This document shows positions 36,183 to 44,700 of a stretch of DNA of 58,666 nt, piece by piece. Source of the stretch: Acidobacteriota bacterium. GTDB lineage: Bacteria; Acidobacteriota; Terriglobia; Terriglobales; SCQP01. Every line of letters begins with the position of its first letter. Position 1 is the first letter of the stretch. Below the pieces are notes generated by a model that saw only the letters and a list, made by a program, of their open reading frames with translations, was not told the DNA's origin and made no database searches. The position numbers were made by a program, and so were the translations under genes. The DNA lies in the NCBI GenBank assembly GCA_027314025.1, contig DAHVCP010000034.1, positions 1 through 58,666 of the forward strand, given 5' to 3'.

Positions 36183-36328
36183 TCTGGCCGCGCGTAGCCG
36201 GCGAGGGCCGCTGCATCGCGGTGGCTGATCGCCGCGTTGCGGCGCTCATTTCAGGTCCAAACGGGCATCATGCGGGCGTAAGCGCCGCTCCGCACCATCC
36301 CGGTGGGGGCCGCGTGCCGCCATATCGG

Positions 36329-37237
36329 TCAACGGCGCTGCGGCTTCCAGCGGTTCAAAAAGCGAATGAGATCCTCGGGGCCGAGCGCGCGCGCGGCCTG
36401 AAATTGGCCATCGCGTTGGCTATAGAGAAGCTGGCCATGCGAATTGAGGACGGCGAGGGCGGGGATGCCCTTTTGCAACGGAACCTGGTACTGGGCGGCG
36501 ATGTCTAGGTTCTTATTGAACTCGCCGACATTGATGTCCACCATCTCATAGGCGGAATGGAAAAGCGGCGCCAGGCTGGAATGGCGCAGGGCGAGATCCA
36601 AGACGTGGCAGTCGTAACACCAGTTGGCGCCAAAGATAAGCAGGACACGTTTATGGTCCTGGCGGGCACGGGCGAGGGCGCGGGCGAGGGCGGCACGGGG
36701 CGAGGCGTTTGCTGGGAAGATATCCCCGGCCAGGGAGTCCGGCTGACGCAGGCGGGAGAGGTCGGTGCGGCTGCCGCCAATGATGCGCCAACCGGCGGGT
36801 TCACGACGCCAAAGCTGGGAAACGAACAGATAGAAGGACTGCGGCCCAGCAGGCGTCTGGACGCGCAGGGCGGCTTGGAAATACTCCTCCTGGAGCCGGG
36901 GGAAGACGCGGCGCTGGCGCAGCAGCGACACATGAAAGCCGATGAGGCCCATCTTCCGCCAATTGGCCCAAAAACCGATCTGCCGGGCGGCATGGCGGAC
37001 CAGGCCGGTGGAGACCAGAAACAAGGGCGGGGGCTGGCGCGAATAGAATGCCGCGATGGCGGGAGCGTCGCCACGACGCACGGCATGGACCCAGCGCCGC
37101 AAGGGCGGAAACAGCGGCTGCGCGCGCGGAGACGCAGCCAACGCCGCGGCGGGAAGCAGGGCGGCGGCGAAAAATGCACACAGTAGCACCCGCTGCTGGA
37201 GGGGCCGCCGGGCGGCGCGAGACGACGCAAGGAACAT
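36329..37237 (-). CDS. secreted protein with C-terminal thioredoxin-like domain
   Basis: Starting at the ATG at 37237, residues 1-33 look like a signal peptide (RPLQQRVLLCAFFAAALLP, cleavage near ALAA). Residues about 40-180 form a region with SnoaL/NTF2-like character (RRGDAPAIAAFYSRQPPP, FYLFVSQLWRREPAGWRIIG), unrecognised beyond that. The last 110 residues are a thioredoxin fold with the redox motif WCYDCH (CxxC), VDINVGEFNKNLDIAAQYQV and the cis-Pro in GIPALAVL. It is likely periplasmic and may reduce or monitor disulphides. It ends about 150 bases from the RHS fragment and is divergent from yajQ. Confidence 0.82.
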   Translation of the reverse strand: MFLASSRAARRPLQQRVLLCAFFAAALLPAAALAASPRAQPLFPPLRRWVHAVRRGDAPAIAAFYSRQPPPLFLVSTGLVRHAARQIGFWANWRKMGLIGFHVSLLRQRRVFPRLQEEYFQAALRVQTPAGPQSFYLFVSQLWRREPAGWRIIGGSRTDLSRLRQPDSLAGDIFPANASPRAALARALARARQDHKRVLLIFGANWCYDCHVLDLALRHSSLAPLFHSAYEMVDINVGEFNKNLDIAAQYQVPLQKGIPALAVLNSHGQLLYSQRDGQFQAARALGPEDLIRFLNRWKPQRR

Positions 37238-37520
37238 AGGTCCTATCGTAACTTGAGCGGGGAGAAGCTCGGCCACCCAGTCCTGGACGGCCCCCCGCCG
37301 GCAGGCCTGCGGCTGGGCTGCTGGGATCGTTGTCGCACTTGCGCCGGCGCGGCGCTTCGCGGCAGGAGGTCGCAAGGCTTTGTAGTGGCGCAGGCCGCGG
37401 CGGGTTGCCGGCCCAAGGCAGCGGGCGAGGCCGCCCGCGCCCCCAGGGATCTTTCGCCGCGCCAAAGGCGCCAGCCGGGCTTTGCCACGGAAGCCATGAT
37501 CCAATAGGGAGGGAGCAGCC

Positions 37521-38024
37521 ATGGCGAAAGAAAACTCATTCGACATCGTGAGTGAAGTGAATCTCCAGGAAGTCCTGAACGCGGTACAGCAGGCGCTGAA
37601 GGAGGTTTCCACCCGCTACGACCTGAAGGACACGCACAGCACCATCGAACTGAACGAAAAGGACCGGAAGCTGATCCTGAACAGCAGCGATGAATACAAG
37701 CTGCACGCGATCACCGACCTATTGCACCAGAAGCTGGTGAAACGGGGTGTGCCTCTACGGGCGCTGAGCGCCGGCACGGCGGAGCCGGCGGCGGGGGGAC
37801 GGGTGCGGCAGGAAGTGACGATTCAACAGGGGATACCGAGCGAAAAAGCGCGGGAGATCGTACGCGTGATCAAGGACTCCAAGAAGAAGGTGCAAGTTTC
37901 GATCCAGAGCGAGACGGTACGGGTGGCGGGGAAAGACCGCGACGCGCTGCAAGAGGTGATCGGGCTGCTGAAGCAGCACGACTTCGGCATTGACATGCAG
38001 TTCACCAATTACCGCAGCATTTAG
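37521..38024 (+). CDS. yajQ: YajQ-family nucleotide-binding protein
   Basis: A 167-residue protein with the family's conserved start (NSFDIVSEVNLQEVLNAVQQ), STRYDLKDTHSTIELNEKD, VKRGVPLRALS and the C-terminal VQVSIQSETVRVAGKDRDAL QEVI followed by DFGIDMQFTNYRS. YajQ proteins have two ferredoxin-like halves and bind nucleotides, including cyclic di-GMP in Xanthomonas, to modulate gene expression; the ligand here is not known. It has a GGGAGGGAG site before the ATG and lies only 5 bases upstream of the polyprenyl synthase gene, so the two are likely one transcript. Confidence 0.95.
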   Translation: MAKENSFDIVSEVNLQEVLNAVQQALKEVSTRYDLKDTHSTIELNEKDRKLILNSSDEYKLHAITDLLHQKLVKRGVPLRALSAGTAEPAAGGRVRQEVTIQQGIPSEKAREIVRVIKDSKKKVQVSIQSETVRVAGKDRDALQEVIGLLKQHDFGIDMQFTNYRSI

Positions 38025-38029
38025 GACGC

Positions 38030-39031
38030 ATGAGCAAATCCGCCATCCCGATGGGCCCGCCGGCCGCCGAGGCCGCCACGCCGTTCGCGTTGATTCGCGA
38101 GCCTCTGGAGGCGGTGGAGCGGGAATTTTCGGCCGAGCTGGCGACGGCCACGCCGGGCATCGCGGCGATCGGCGACTACTTGCATGCGGGTGGAGGCAAG
38201 CGGCTGCGGCCGGCGCTGCTGCTGCTGGCGGCGGAGCTGTGCGGCGCGCGGGGGCCGAAGATGGTGGCGCTGGGGACGGTGGTGGAAATGATCCACGCCG
38301 CGACGCTGATCCATGACGACGTCATTGACGACGCCGCGATCCGGCGCGGTCGGCCCAGCGCCAATACCCGCTGGGGAGCGCGGGCGTGCGTGCTGGCGGG
38401 CGACTGGCTGTACATGCAGGCGTTCAGCATCGCGCTGCGGCAGCGGCATTTCGCCATTCTGGATGAACTGATCCGGCTGACGGAGACGATGGTGGCGGGC
38501 GAGCTGCGGCAACAGGAAATGGCGGGAACCGTCGTGACGCGGCAGCAGCATCTGGATCTGATCGAGGCGAAGACGGCGCGATTGTTCGCGGTTTGCTGCA
38601 AATTGGGGGCTTTGTCGCTGGGCCGTACGGCGGAAGCGGCGACGCTGGAACAGTTTGGGCGGGAGCTGGGAATCGCCTTTCAGATGGTGGATGACATCCT
38701 CGATTTCACGGCCTCCGAAGACCTGCTGGGAAAGCCCGTGGGGAACGATTTACGCGAGGGCAAGATGACGCTGCCCGCTTTGTATGCGTATGAGCGGGCG
38801 GACCGCAGCCAGCAAGAACGCATGGAACTGGTGATGCGCGAGGGCTACGCCACGGTGGGTCTGGCGGAGATACGGGAATTGCTGGCCGCGACTGGAGCGC
38901 TGGAACGGGCGATGACGGAAGCGCGCGGGCACGCGGCGGCGGCGCAGGACTTGCTGGCGGGGTTTCCGGACTCGGTTTGGCGCGAGGCGATGATGGCGCT
39001 GCCCATGCTGGCGGTAGAGCGGATGCACTAG
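38030..39031 (+). CDS. all-trans polyprenyl diphosphate synthase
   Basis: A 333-residue isoprenyl diphosphate synthase with both Asp-rich motifs: LIHDDVIDDAAIRRGRP (first) and QMVDDILDFTAS (second). It also has GGGKRLRPALLLLAAEL, GEMRQQ-like GELRQQEMAGT and the GNDLREGKMTLPALYA segment typical of long-chain (octaprenyl/heptaprenyl) synthases. It should make the side chain of menaquinone or ubiquinone. Chain length cannot be read reliably, so I give no symbol. It follows yajQ with a 5-base gap. Confidence 0.92.
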   Translation: MSKSAIPMGPPAAEAATPFALIREPLEAVEREFSAELATATPGIAAIGDYLHAGGGKRLRPALLLLAAELCGARGPKMVALGTVVEMIHAATLIHDDVIDDAAIRRGRPSANTRWGARACVLAGDWLYMQAFSIALRQRHFAILDELIRLTETMVAGELRQQEMAGTVVTRQQHLDLIEAKTARLFAVCCKLGALSLGRTAEAATLEQFGRELGIAFQMVDDILDFTASEDLLGKPVGNDLREGKMTLPALYAYERADRSQQERMELVMREGYATVGLAEIRELLAATGALERAMTEARGHAAAAQDLLAGFPDSVWREAMMALPMLAVERMH

Positions 39032-39074
39032 GGAAATGGGCGGGGCGCGGCGATAGGCGTCGCCAACGCTTCGC

Positions 39075-39118
39075 TCCATCCCGGATAGGTTCCATCCCGA
39101 ATTGGTTCCATCCCGAAG
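39075..39118. repeat. short tandem repeat, about 16 bp x 3
   Basis: TCCATCCCGGATAGGT, TCCATCCCGAATTGGT and TCCATCCCGAAGAT follow each other with small changes. The same spacer (39032-39324) also has a short inverted CGCCGCGCGGCG followed by TTTT near 39190-39204, which could end the yajQ-polyprenyl synthase transcript weakly, and copies of GACGCGGCGCGGC. Confidence 0.7.
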
Positions 39119-39324
39119 ATGCGGGCGGCTTCGGGCCCTGGAGGGGCCTCAGTTGGCGGCAAGCGGCGTGTGATCTCTCCGACGCCACGCCGCGCGGCGT
39201 TTTCTGACGCCGCGACGCGGCGCGGCTTTGTCTGGCGACGCGACGCGGCGCGGCGGCCCGCGGCGGCCGGCGCCCCAGCGAGGGAAACGCGGCGGCGGTA
39301 CACTACGCTGGCGGCGGAGCGGCG

Positions 39325-39927
39325 ATGGCGCTGGAGACGGAAATCAAATTGCCGATTCGGGATGGGGCGGTGCTAGAGCGGGCACTGCGGGCAGCGGAGT
39401 TTCGTCCCGGACGGCGTCGGCGGGAGACCAACTGGCTGTTCGATGATGCGCGGGGGCGATTGCGGCGACAGGGATTGTTGCTGCGCCTGCGGCGGAGCGG
39501 AAGCCAATGGCTGCTGACGGCGAAAGGGCGGAGACAGGGCGATACGCGACTGAAAATCCGGCCGGAGGCCGAGATGACCGTGGCGGATGGGGCGGGCGTG
39601 ATGGCGCTGCTGGCGGTGCTGGAATGGCGGCCGCGACTCATGTATGAGCGGCAGCGGACCTCGTGGCGGTCGGCGGCGTGGCCGGGGCTGGAGGCGGCGT
39701 GGGATGAGACGGTGGCGGGAGCGTTTCTGGAGTTGGAGGGCGGCGCGGCCATGATCCGCCGGGCGGCGGCGCGGTTGGGGTACAGCCGGAAAGACTTCAT
39801 TACCGCTTCGTATCCCGAACTTTTTCGGGCATGGGCGCGGCGGACGGGATACGAAGGAACGGAATTCAGGCTGGCGGCAGGGCTGCGTAGTGGGCCATCA
39901 GGGCGGCGGCCAGCGCGGCGGCGGTAA
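39325..39927 (+). CDS. CYTH-domain protein (class IV adenylyl cyclase / triphosphatase type)
   Basis: A 200-residue triphosphate tunnel metalloenzyme. The family ExExK motif is METEIKL-like ETEIKLP at the N terminus. Further charged strands are ETNWLFDDARGRLRRQGLLL, RLRRSGSQWLLTAKG and a C-terminal WDETVAGAFLELEGG with acidic residues, and the helix RLGYSRKDFITASYPELFR. Members hydrolyse inorganic or organic triphosphates or make cAMP; the sequence does not decide which. Its last 62 bases run antisense to the end of hemD. The C-terminal GLRSGPSGRRPARRR tail may be an artefact of that overlap. Confidence 0.85.
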   Translation: MALETEIKLPIRDGAVLERALRAAEFRPGRRRRETNWLFDDARGRLRRQGLLLRLRRSGSQWLLTAKGRRQGDTRLKIRPEAEMTVADGAGVMALLAVLEWRPRLMYERQRTSWRSAAWPGLEAAWDETVAGAFLELEGGAAMIRRAAARLGYSRKDFITASYPELFRAWARRTGYEGTEFRLAAGLRSGPSGRRPARRR

Positions 39928-40717
39928 ATTCGGGGGCGACGAGGCCGGCAGCAAGCCCCAAGTCCTGCAAGGTGGCCGCCGTGACCGGACCGATCGCGGC
40001 CAACAAGACGCCGGAAAGACGCCGGCGGTAATCGTCGCCGAGTAAGGCGGCGAGATGGCGGGCGGTGGAAGAACTGGTGAACAAAACCGCATCCGGGCGA
40101 CCGGCGGCGGGCAGTGGCGGAAACAATTCGCGGGCGCGGGATTCGGCGCCGGCGGGGAAAACGGTGCGATAGGCGGCGACGACGTCCACTTGGGCGCCGC
40201 GCGCGACAAGCGCCTGGGGAAGGATATCGCGGGCCACAGCGGCGCGGGGGAGCAGGATGCGCTGACCGCGCAGGGGTCGAGTGGCGAGCGCGGCGACGAC
40301 GCTTTCGGCGACGAACTCGGCGGGAACGATGGTGGGCGGCCAGCCGCGGGCGGCGAGGCGGTGAGCGGTCGCCGGGCCGATCGCGCAGATCCAAGGGGTG
40401 GAAGCGGCTGCATGAGCCGAAGTGGGAACCGGGAGGACAATTCCCTGCTCGGCGGCAGCGGTGAAGAAGGCATCCACGCCGTTTTGGCTGGTGAAGATGT
40501 AGCCATCGTAAGCGCCGGCGGCGGCGCCGCGGATGGCTTGCAGCAGCGGTTCGGGATCCGCGGGCGGGACGAAGGCGATCGTGGGCAAGGAAATTGCGGT
40601 GGCGCCGGCGGATTGCAAGTGCGCCAGCAAATCCGGCGCCTGCTCGGCGGCGCGGGTAACGACGATGCGGCGGCCGCGCAGGGGCGGAGGAGGACCAGCG
40701 GAATCGCGAGCGGTCAT
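39866..40717 (-). CDS. hemD: uroporphyrinogen-III synthase
   Basis: A 283-residue two-lobed protein. It starts LRGRRIVVTRAAEQAPDLLA, as in HemD, followed by YDGYIFTSQNGVDAFF, CAIGPATAHRLAARGW, LRGQRILLPRAAVARDILPQ, PDAVLFTSSSTARHLAAL and LAAIGPVTAATLQDLGL. HemD enzymes have weak sequence conservation but keep these TS-xxGV and GP-T patterns in mirrored halves. It cyclises hydroxymethylbilane with ring D inversion to uroporphyrinogen III for haem, B12 and sirohaem. The ATG overlaps the hemC stop by 4 bases (ATGA), so the two are translationally coupled. Confidence 0.92.
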   Translation of the reverse strand: MTARDSAGPPPPLRGRRIVVTRAAEQAPDLLAHLQSAGATAISLPTIAFVPPADPEPLLQAIRGAAAGAYDGYIFTSQNGVDAFFTAAAEQGIVLPVPTSAHAAASTPWICAIGPATAHRLAARGWPPTIVPAEFVAESVVAALATRPLRGQRILLPRAAVARDILPQALVARGAQVDVVAAYRTVFPAGAESRARELFPPLPAAGRPDAVLFTSSSTARHLAALLGDDYRRRLSGVLLAAIGPVTAATLQDLGLAAGLVAPEFTAAALAAALMAHYAALPPA

Positions 40718-41643
40718 GGCGCTTCCGGGGCGGGGAGGGGTGGGCCCAGTAACTCCCCGGCTCCCTGGGATAAAAGCTGCTCGGCAACCTGAACGCCGAG
40801 CAGGCGGGGATCGCCGGTGGCGGAAGCGGCGGCGGTGATGAGGCGGCGGCCATCGCCATCCGCCACCACGGCGCGGAGATGCAATTCGAGGCCGCGCCAT
40901 TCGGCGAGAGCGCCGACGGGAGTCTGACAGCCGGCGCCGAGCCGCGCCAAAACAGCGCGTTCGGCGCGGACGGCCTGGTGAGTGGGGGGATGGTCGAGGG
41001 CCGACAGGGCTTGGCGCGTCGCGACATCGGCGGCGCGGCACTCGATGGCGAGGGCGCCCTGGCCGGCGGCGGGGCACATCTCTTCCGGCTGGAGCCAAGC
41101 GGAGATGACCGCCTCCTGGCCGAGGCGCTTGAGGCCGGCACCGGCCAAAATCAGCGCATCACAGTGGCCCTCGCGCCATTTGCGCAGGCGCGTGTCCACA
41201 TTGCCGCGCAGCGGGACGATCTCCAGCTGCGGAAAGCGAGCCAGCAACTGGGCGCGGCGGCGGAGGCTGCTAGTGCCGATGCGCGCGGCCGGAGGCATGG
41301 CAGCCAGCGTTAGTCCGGGTGGGGCGACCCAGGCGTCGCGCGGGTCTTCCCTACAGGGCACGGCGGCCAGAAAGAGCGCGGCGGGGCGAACGGCGGGAAC
41401 ATCCTTGAGGCTGTGGACCGCCAGGTCCACCGCACCGGCGGCCAGGGCTTGGTCAATCTCCTTGGTGAACAGCTCCTTGCCGCCGATGGCGGCCAGGGCG
41501 CGATCGGCAAAGCGGTCACCACTGGTGGTGAGGAAGACGATTTCGGCTGGAATGGCGCGGGCGCGGAGCTCCGCGGCGATGTGCTCGGCTTGCCAACGCG
41601 CCAACGCAGAAGCGCGCGAACCGATACGCAAAGGGCGGGTCAC
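40714..41643 (-). CDS. hemC: hydroxymethylbilane synthase (porphobilinogen deaminase)
   Basis: The 309-residue protein begins RIGSRASALARWQAEHIAAE. It has the catalytic Asp and substrate-binding segments (HSLKDVPAVRP, IGTSSLRRRAQLLARFP, LRGNVDTRLRKWREG) and the dipyrromethane-cofactor Cys in RLGAGCQTPVGALAEW near residue 240. It joins four porphobilinogens into hydroxymethylbilane. The next gene, hemD, overlaps its stop. Upstream lies a 32-bp tandem repeat and the divergent helicase gene. Confidence 0.96.
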   Translation of the reverse strand: MTRPLRIGSRASALARWQAEHIAAELRARAIPAEIVFLTTSGDRFADRALAAIGGKELFTKEIDQALAAGAVDLAVHSLKDVPAVRPAALFLAAVPCREDPRDAWVAPPGLTLAAMPPAARIGTSSLRRRAQLLARFPQLEIVPLRGNVDTRLRKWREGHCDALILAGAGLKRLGQEAVISAWLQPEEMCPAAGQGALAIECRAADVATRQALSALDHPPTHQAVRAERAVLARLGAGCQTPVGALAEWRGLELHLRAVVADGDGRRLITAAASATGDPRLLGVQVAEQLLSQGAGELLGPPLPAPEAP

Positions 41644-41681
41644 GATTTAGTATACGCAGCGGCGGACGAGGATGCCGGCCG

Positions 41682-41760
41682 GATGCCGGCGCTCCCGGCG
41701 ACCGGGCCGGGACGATGCCGGCTCTCCGGGCAACCAGGCCGGGACGATGCCGGCGCTCCC
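41682..41760. repeat. tandem repeat, 32 bp x about 2.5
   Basis: Units at 41682-41713 and 41714-41745, with a partial third at 41746-41760, all start GATGCCGGC and end CCGGGAC. It lies in the short divergent gap between hemC and the helicase gene. It explains an apparent N-terminal extension of the helicase frame, which translates the repeat. Confidence 0.8.
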
Positions 41761-41788
41761 AGAGGCAAAGGGCGGGGTAGGCTTAGGC

Positions 41789-44700
41789 ATGGACGCGTGG
41801 GCGGCAGGGCTGGAACCGATCGTGGCGGAATGGGTCACCGCGCGATTCGGCGATCCGACGGAACCACAACTGCGGGGATGGCCGGTGATCGCGGCTGGCG
41901 GGGACGTGCTGCTGACGGCGCCGACGGGAACGGGAAAGACCTTGGCGGCGTTCTTGACCGCGATCAGTCGGCTGTTGCGGCAATCGGTCGAGGGACGGCT
42001 GCGGGCGGAGACGACGGTGGTGTACGTGTCGCCGCTGAAAGCGCTGGCGAACGATATCGAGATCAACCTGCAAACGCCACTGGCGGAGATTCAACAACGG
42101 GCGCTGGAGGCGGGGCATTTAGGCGAAGAGATCCGAACGGCGGTGCGCACCGGCGATACACCGGCTTCGGAGCGGGCAGCGATGCTGCGGCGGCCGCCGC
42201 ACATTCTGGTGACGACGCCGGAATCGCTGTATCTGCTGCTGACCTCGGAGCGCGGCCGGGCGATGCTGCGAACGACGCGGACGGCGATCGTGGATGAGAT
42301 CCACGCGCTGGCGGGCAATAAGCGAGGGGCGCATTTGGCGCTGTCGCTGGAGCGGCTGGAGATGCTGGCGGCGCAGGGAGGGCGAGGACGGCCGCAAAGG
42401 ATCGGGCTGTCAGCCACGGTGAAGCCGATGGCGGAGGTGGCGGCGTTTTTGGCGGGCACGGGACGGGCGGTGGAAACGATCGCGGTGCCGCGGCGGCGAC
42501 GGATGGACGTGGCGGTGGAGATTCCGCATGGCTCGCCGCTGGGACCGGTGGCGACGAACGAGCAATGGGAAGAACGCGCCGACCGCTTGGCGGAACTGGC
42601 GAATGAACATCGGGCGACGCTCATTTTCGTGGCCACGCGGTCGCTGGCGGAGCGGCTGGCGCACCGGCTGGAATCGCGGCTGGGAGAGGATGCGGTGGCG
42701 GCGCATCATGGCAGCCTGTCGCGCAAGATCCGCTTGCGCGCCGAACAGCGCTTCAAACGAGGCGAGTTGCGGGCGCTGGTGGCGACAGCGTCACTGGAGC
42801 TCGGCCTGGACATCGGCTACGTGGATTTGGTTTGCCAGATCGGCTCACCGCGCTCACTGGCGGTGGCGTGGCAACGGATTGGGCGGGCCGGGCACTATCG
42901 CGGCGCGATCCCGAAGGGACGGTTTTTCGCGCTCACCCGGGATGACTTCATCGAATGCGCGGCGCTGGCGCGGGCGCTGCGGCGGGGCGGAACTGAAGCC
43001 GGGGGCGGAGTTGAAACCGGAGCCGGGGCCCAAACCGGGGCAGGAGCCGGGGCCGAGGCAGGAGCCGGGGATGGGAGCGAGGCACTGGACGCGATTACCG
43101 TGCCGCCGTGGCCGCGGGATATCCTGGCGCAACAGATCGTGGCGACGGTGGCGGCAGAGACCACCCGGGCGGATGCGCTGTTCGCGATGGCGCGGCAGGC
43201 GTATCCGTACCGAGCGCTGCCGCGGGCGGAGTTCGATGCGGTGGTGCAGGTGCTGGCGGGGGGCATCTCCGAAAGGCGGGGGCGGAGCGGCGCGTGGCTG
43301 CACCGGCACCAGTTGCCGCGGCAACCGGGCCTCCGGTCTCTGGACGCAACTCCCGCCAGGAGCGACGCCGGGCATGCCGCGGTAGCGGGTGGCGACGGCG
43401 TGGTGGGAGAGGGGGCGACTCCGGATTGCAGCGCGGCGGGCGAATCGGAGATTTGGCTGCGGGCGCGGCGCGGGGCGCGGCTGGCGGCGCTGACGAGCGG
43501 GGGGGCGATCGCGGAGCAGGCGGCGTATGCGGTCATCGCGCAGCCGGAAAACCTGCCGGTGGGCAGCCTGGATGAGGATTTCGCCATCGAGACCCATGCG
43601 GGCGACATTATCTTGCTGGGCACCACCTCGTGGCGCATCCAGGGAATCGAGACGGGAAGGGTGCGGGTCGAAAATGCGCAGGGCGCGCCGCCAACCGTGC
43701 CGTTCTGGAAAGGGGAGGCGCTGGGGCGGACACCGGAGGCGTCCGAGGCGATGGCGGAGCTGCGGCGGGAGATCGCCGCGCGGAGCGATGGAGACCCCGG
43801 TTGGCTAGAGCAAGAATGCGGGCTGAGCGGCGACGCGGCGCGGCAGGCGGCAGCGTACGTGCGCACCGGCGCGGCGGAGTTGGGAGGTACGCCGACGCGA
43901 ACGGAGATCGTGGCGGAGCGGTTTTTCGACGACGGCGGCGGCATGCAGTTGGTGATCCACGCGCCGCTGGGGAGCCGTATCAACCGGGCGTGGGGGATGG
44001 CGCTGCGGAAACGATTCTGCCGGGGCTTCGATTTCGAGTTGCAGGCGGCGGCGGGAGAAAACGGTCTGCTGCTTTCGCTCAGCGAGCAACACAGTTTCCC
44101 ACTGGAGACCATCTTCGCGTTTCTCAACAGCCGCACGGCGGAGGAGGTTTTGCTGCAGGCGGTGCTGCAAGCGCCGCTATTTCCCACGCGCTGGCGGTGG
44201 ACGGTGGGACGGGCGCTGGCGATGCTGCGCTTCAGCGGCGGGCGAAAGACGCCGCCGCAGATCCAACGGATGCGGGCGGAGGATTTGCTGGCGGCGGCGT
44301 TTCCGCGGGCGCTGGGCTGCCAGGACAACCACGGGGGCGATATCGAGGTGCCGGAACATCCCTACGTGCAAGAGGCGCTGCGGGATTGCTTGCACGAGGC
44401 CCTGGACGTGGAGGGGCTAACAGCGGTGCTGCGAGGCTTGGAGGAGGGGACAATTCGCTTCCGGGCCTTGGACCGGCCGGCGCCGTCGGTGCTGGCGGCG
44501 GAGATGCTGAACTCGGCGCCATACACCTATTTGGACGATGCGCCGCTCGAGGAACGGCGGGCAAGGGCGGTGCAACGGCGGCGGGACAGCTCGCTGCCGG
44601 TGACCGCTGGATTGGACGCGGCCGCGGTGGACGCGGTGCGGCTGGAGGCGTGGCCGTGCCCGGATGGGGCGGAGGAGCTGCACGATCTGATGCTTTCCCT

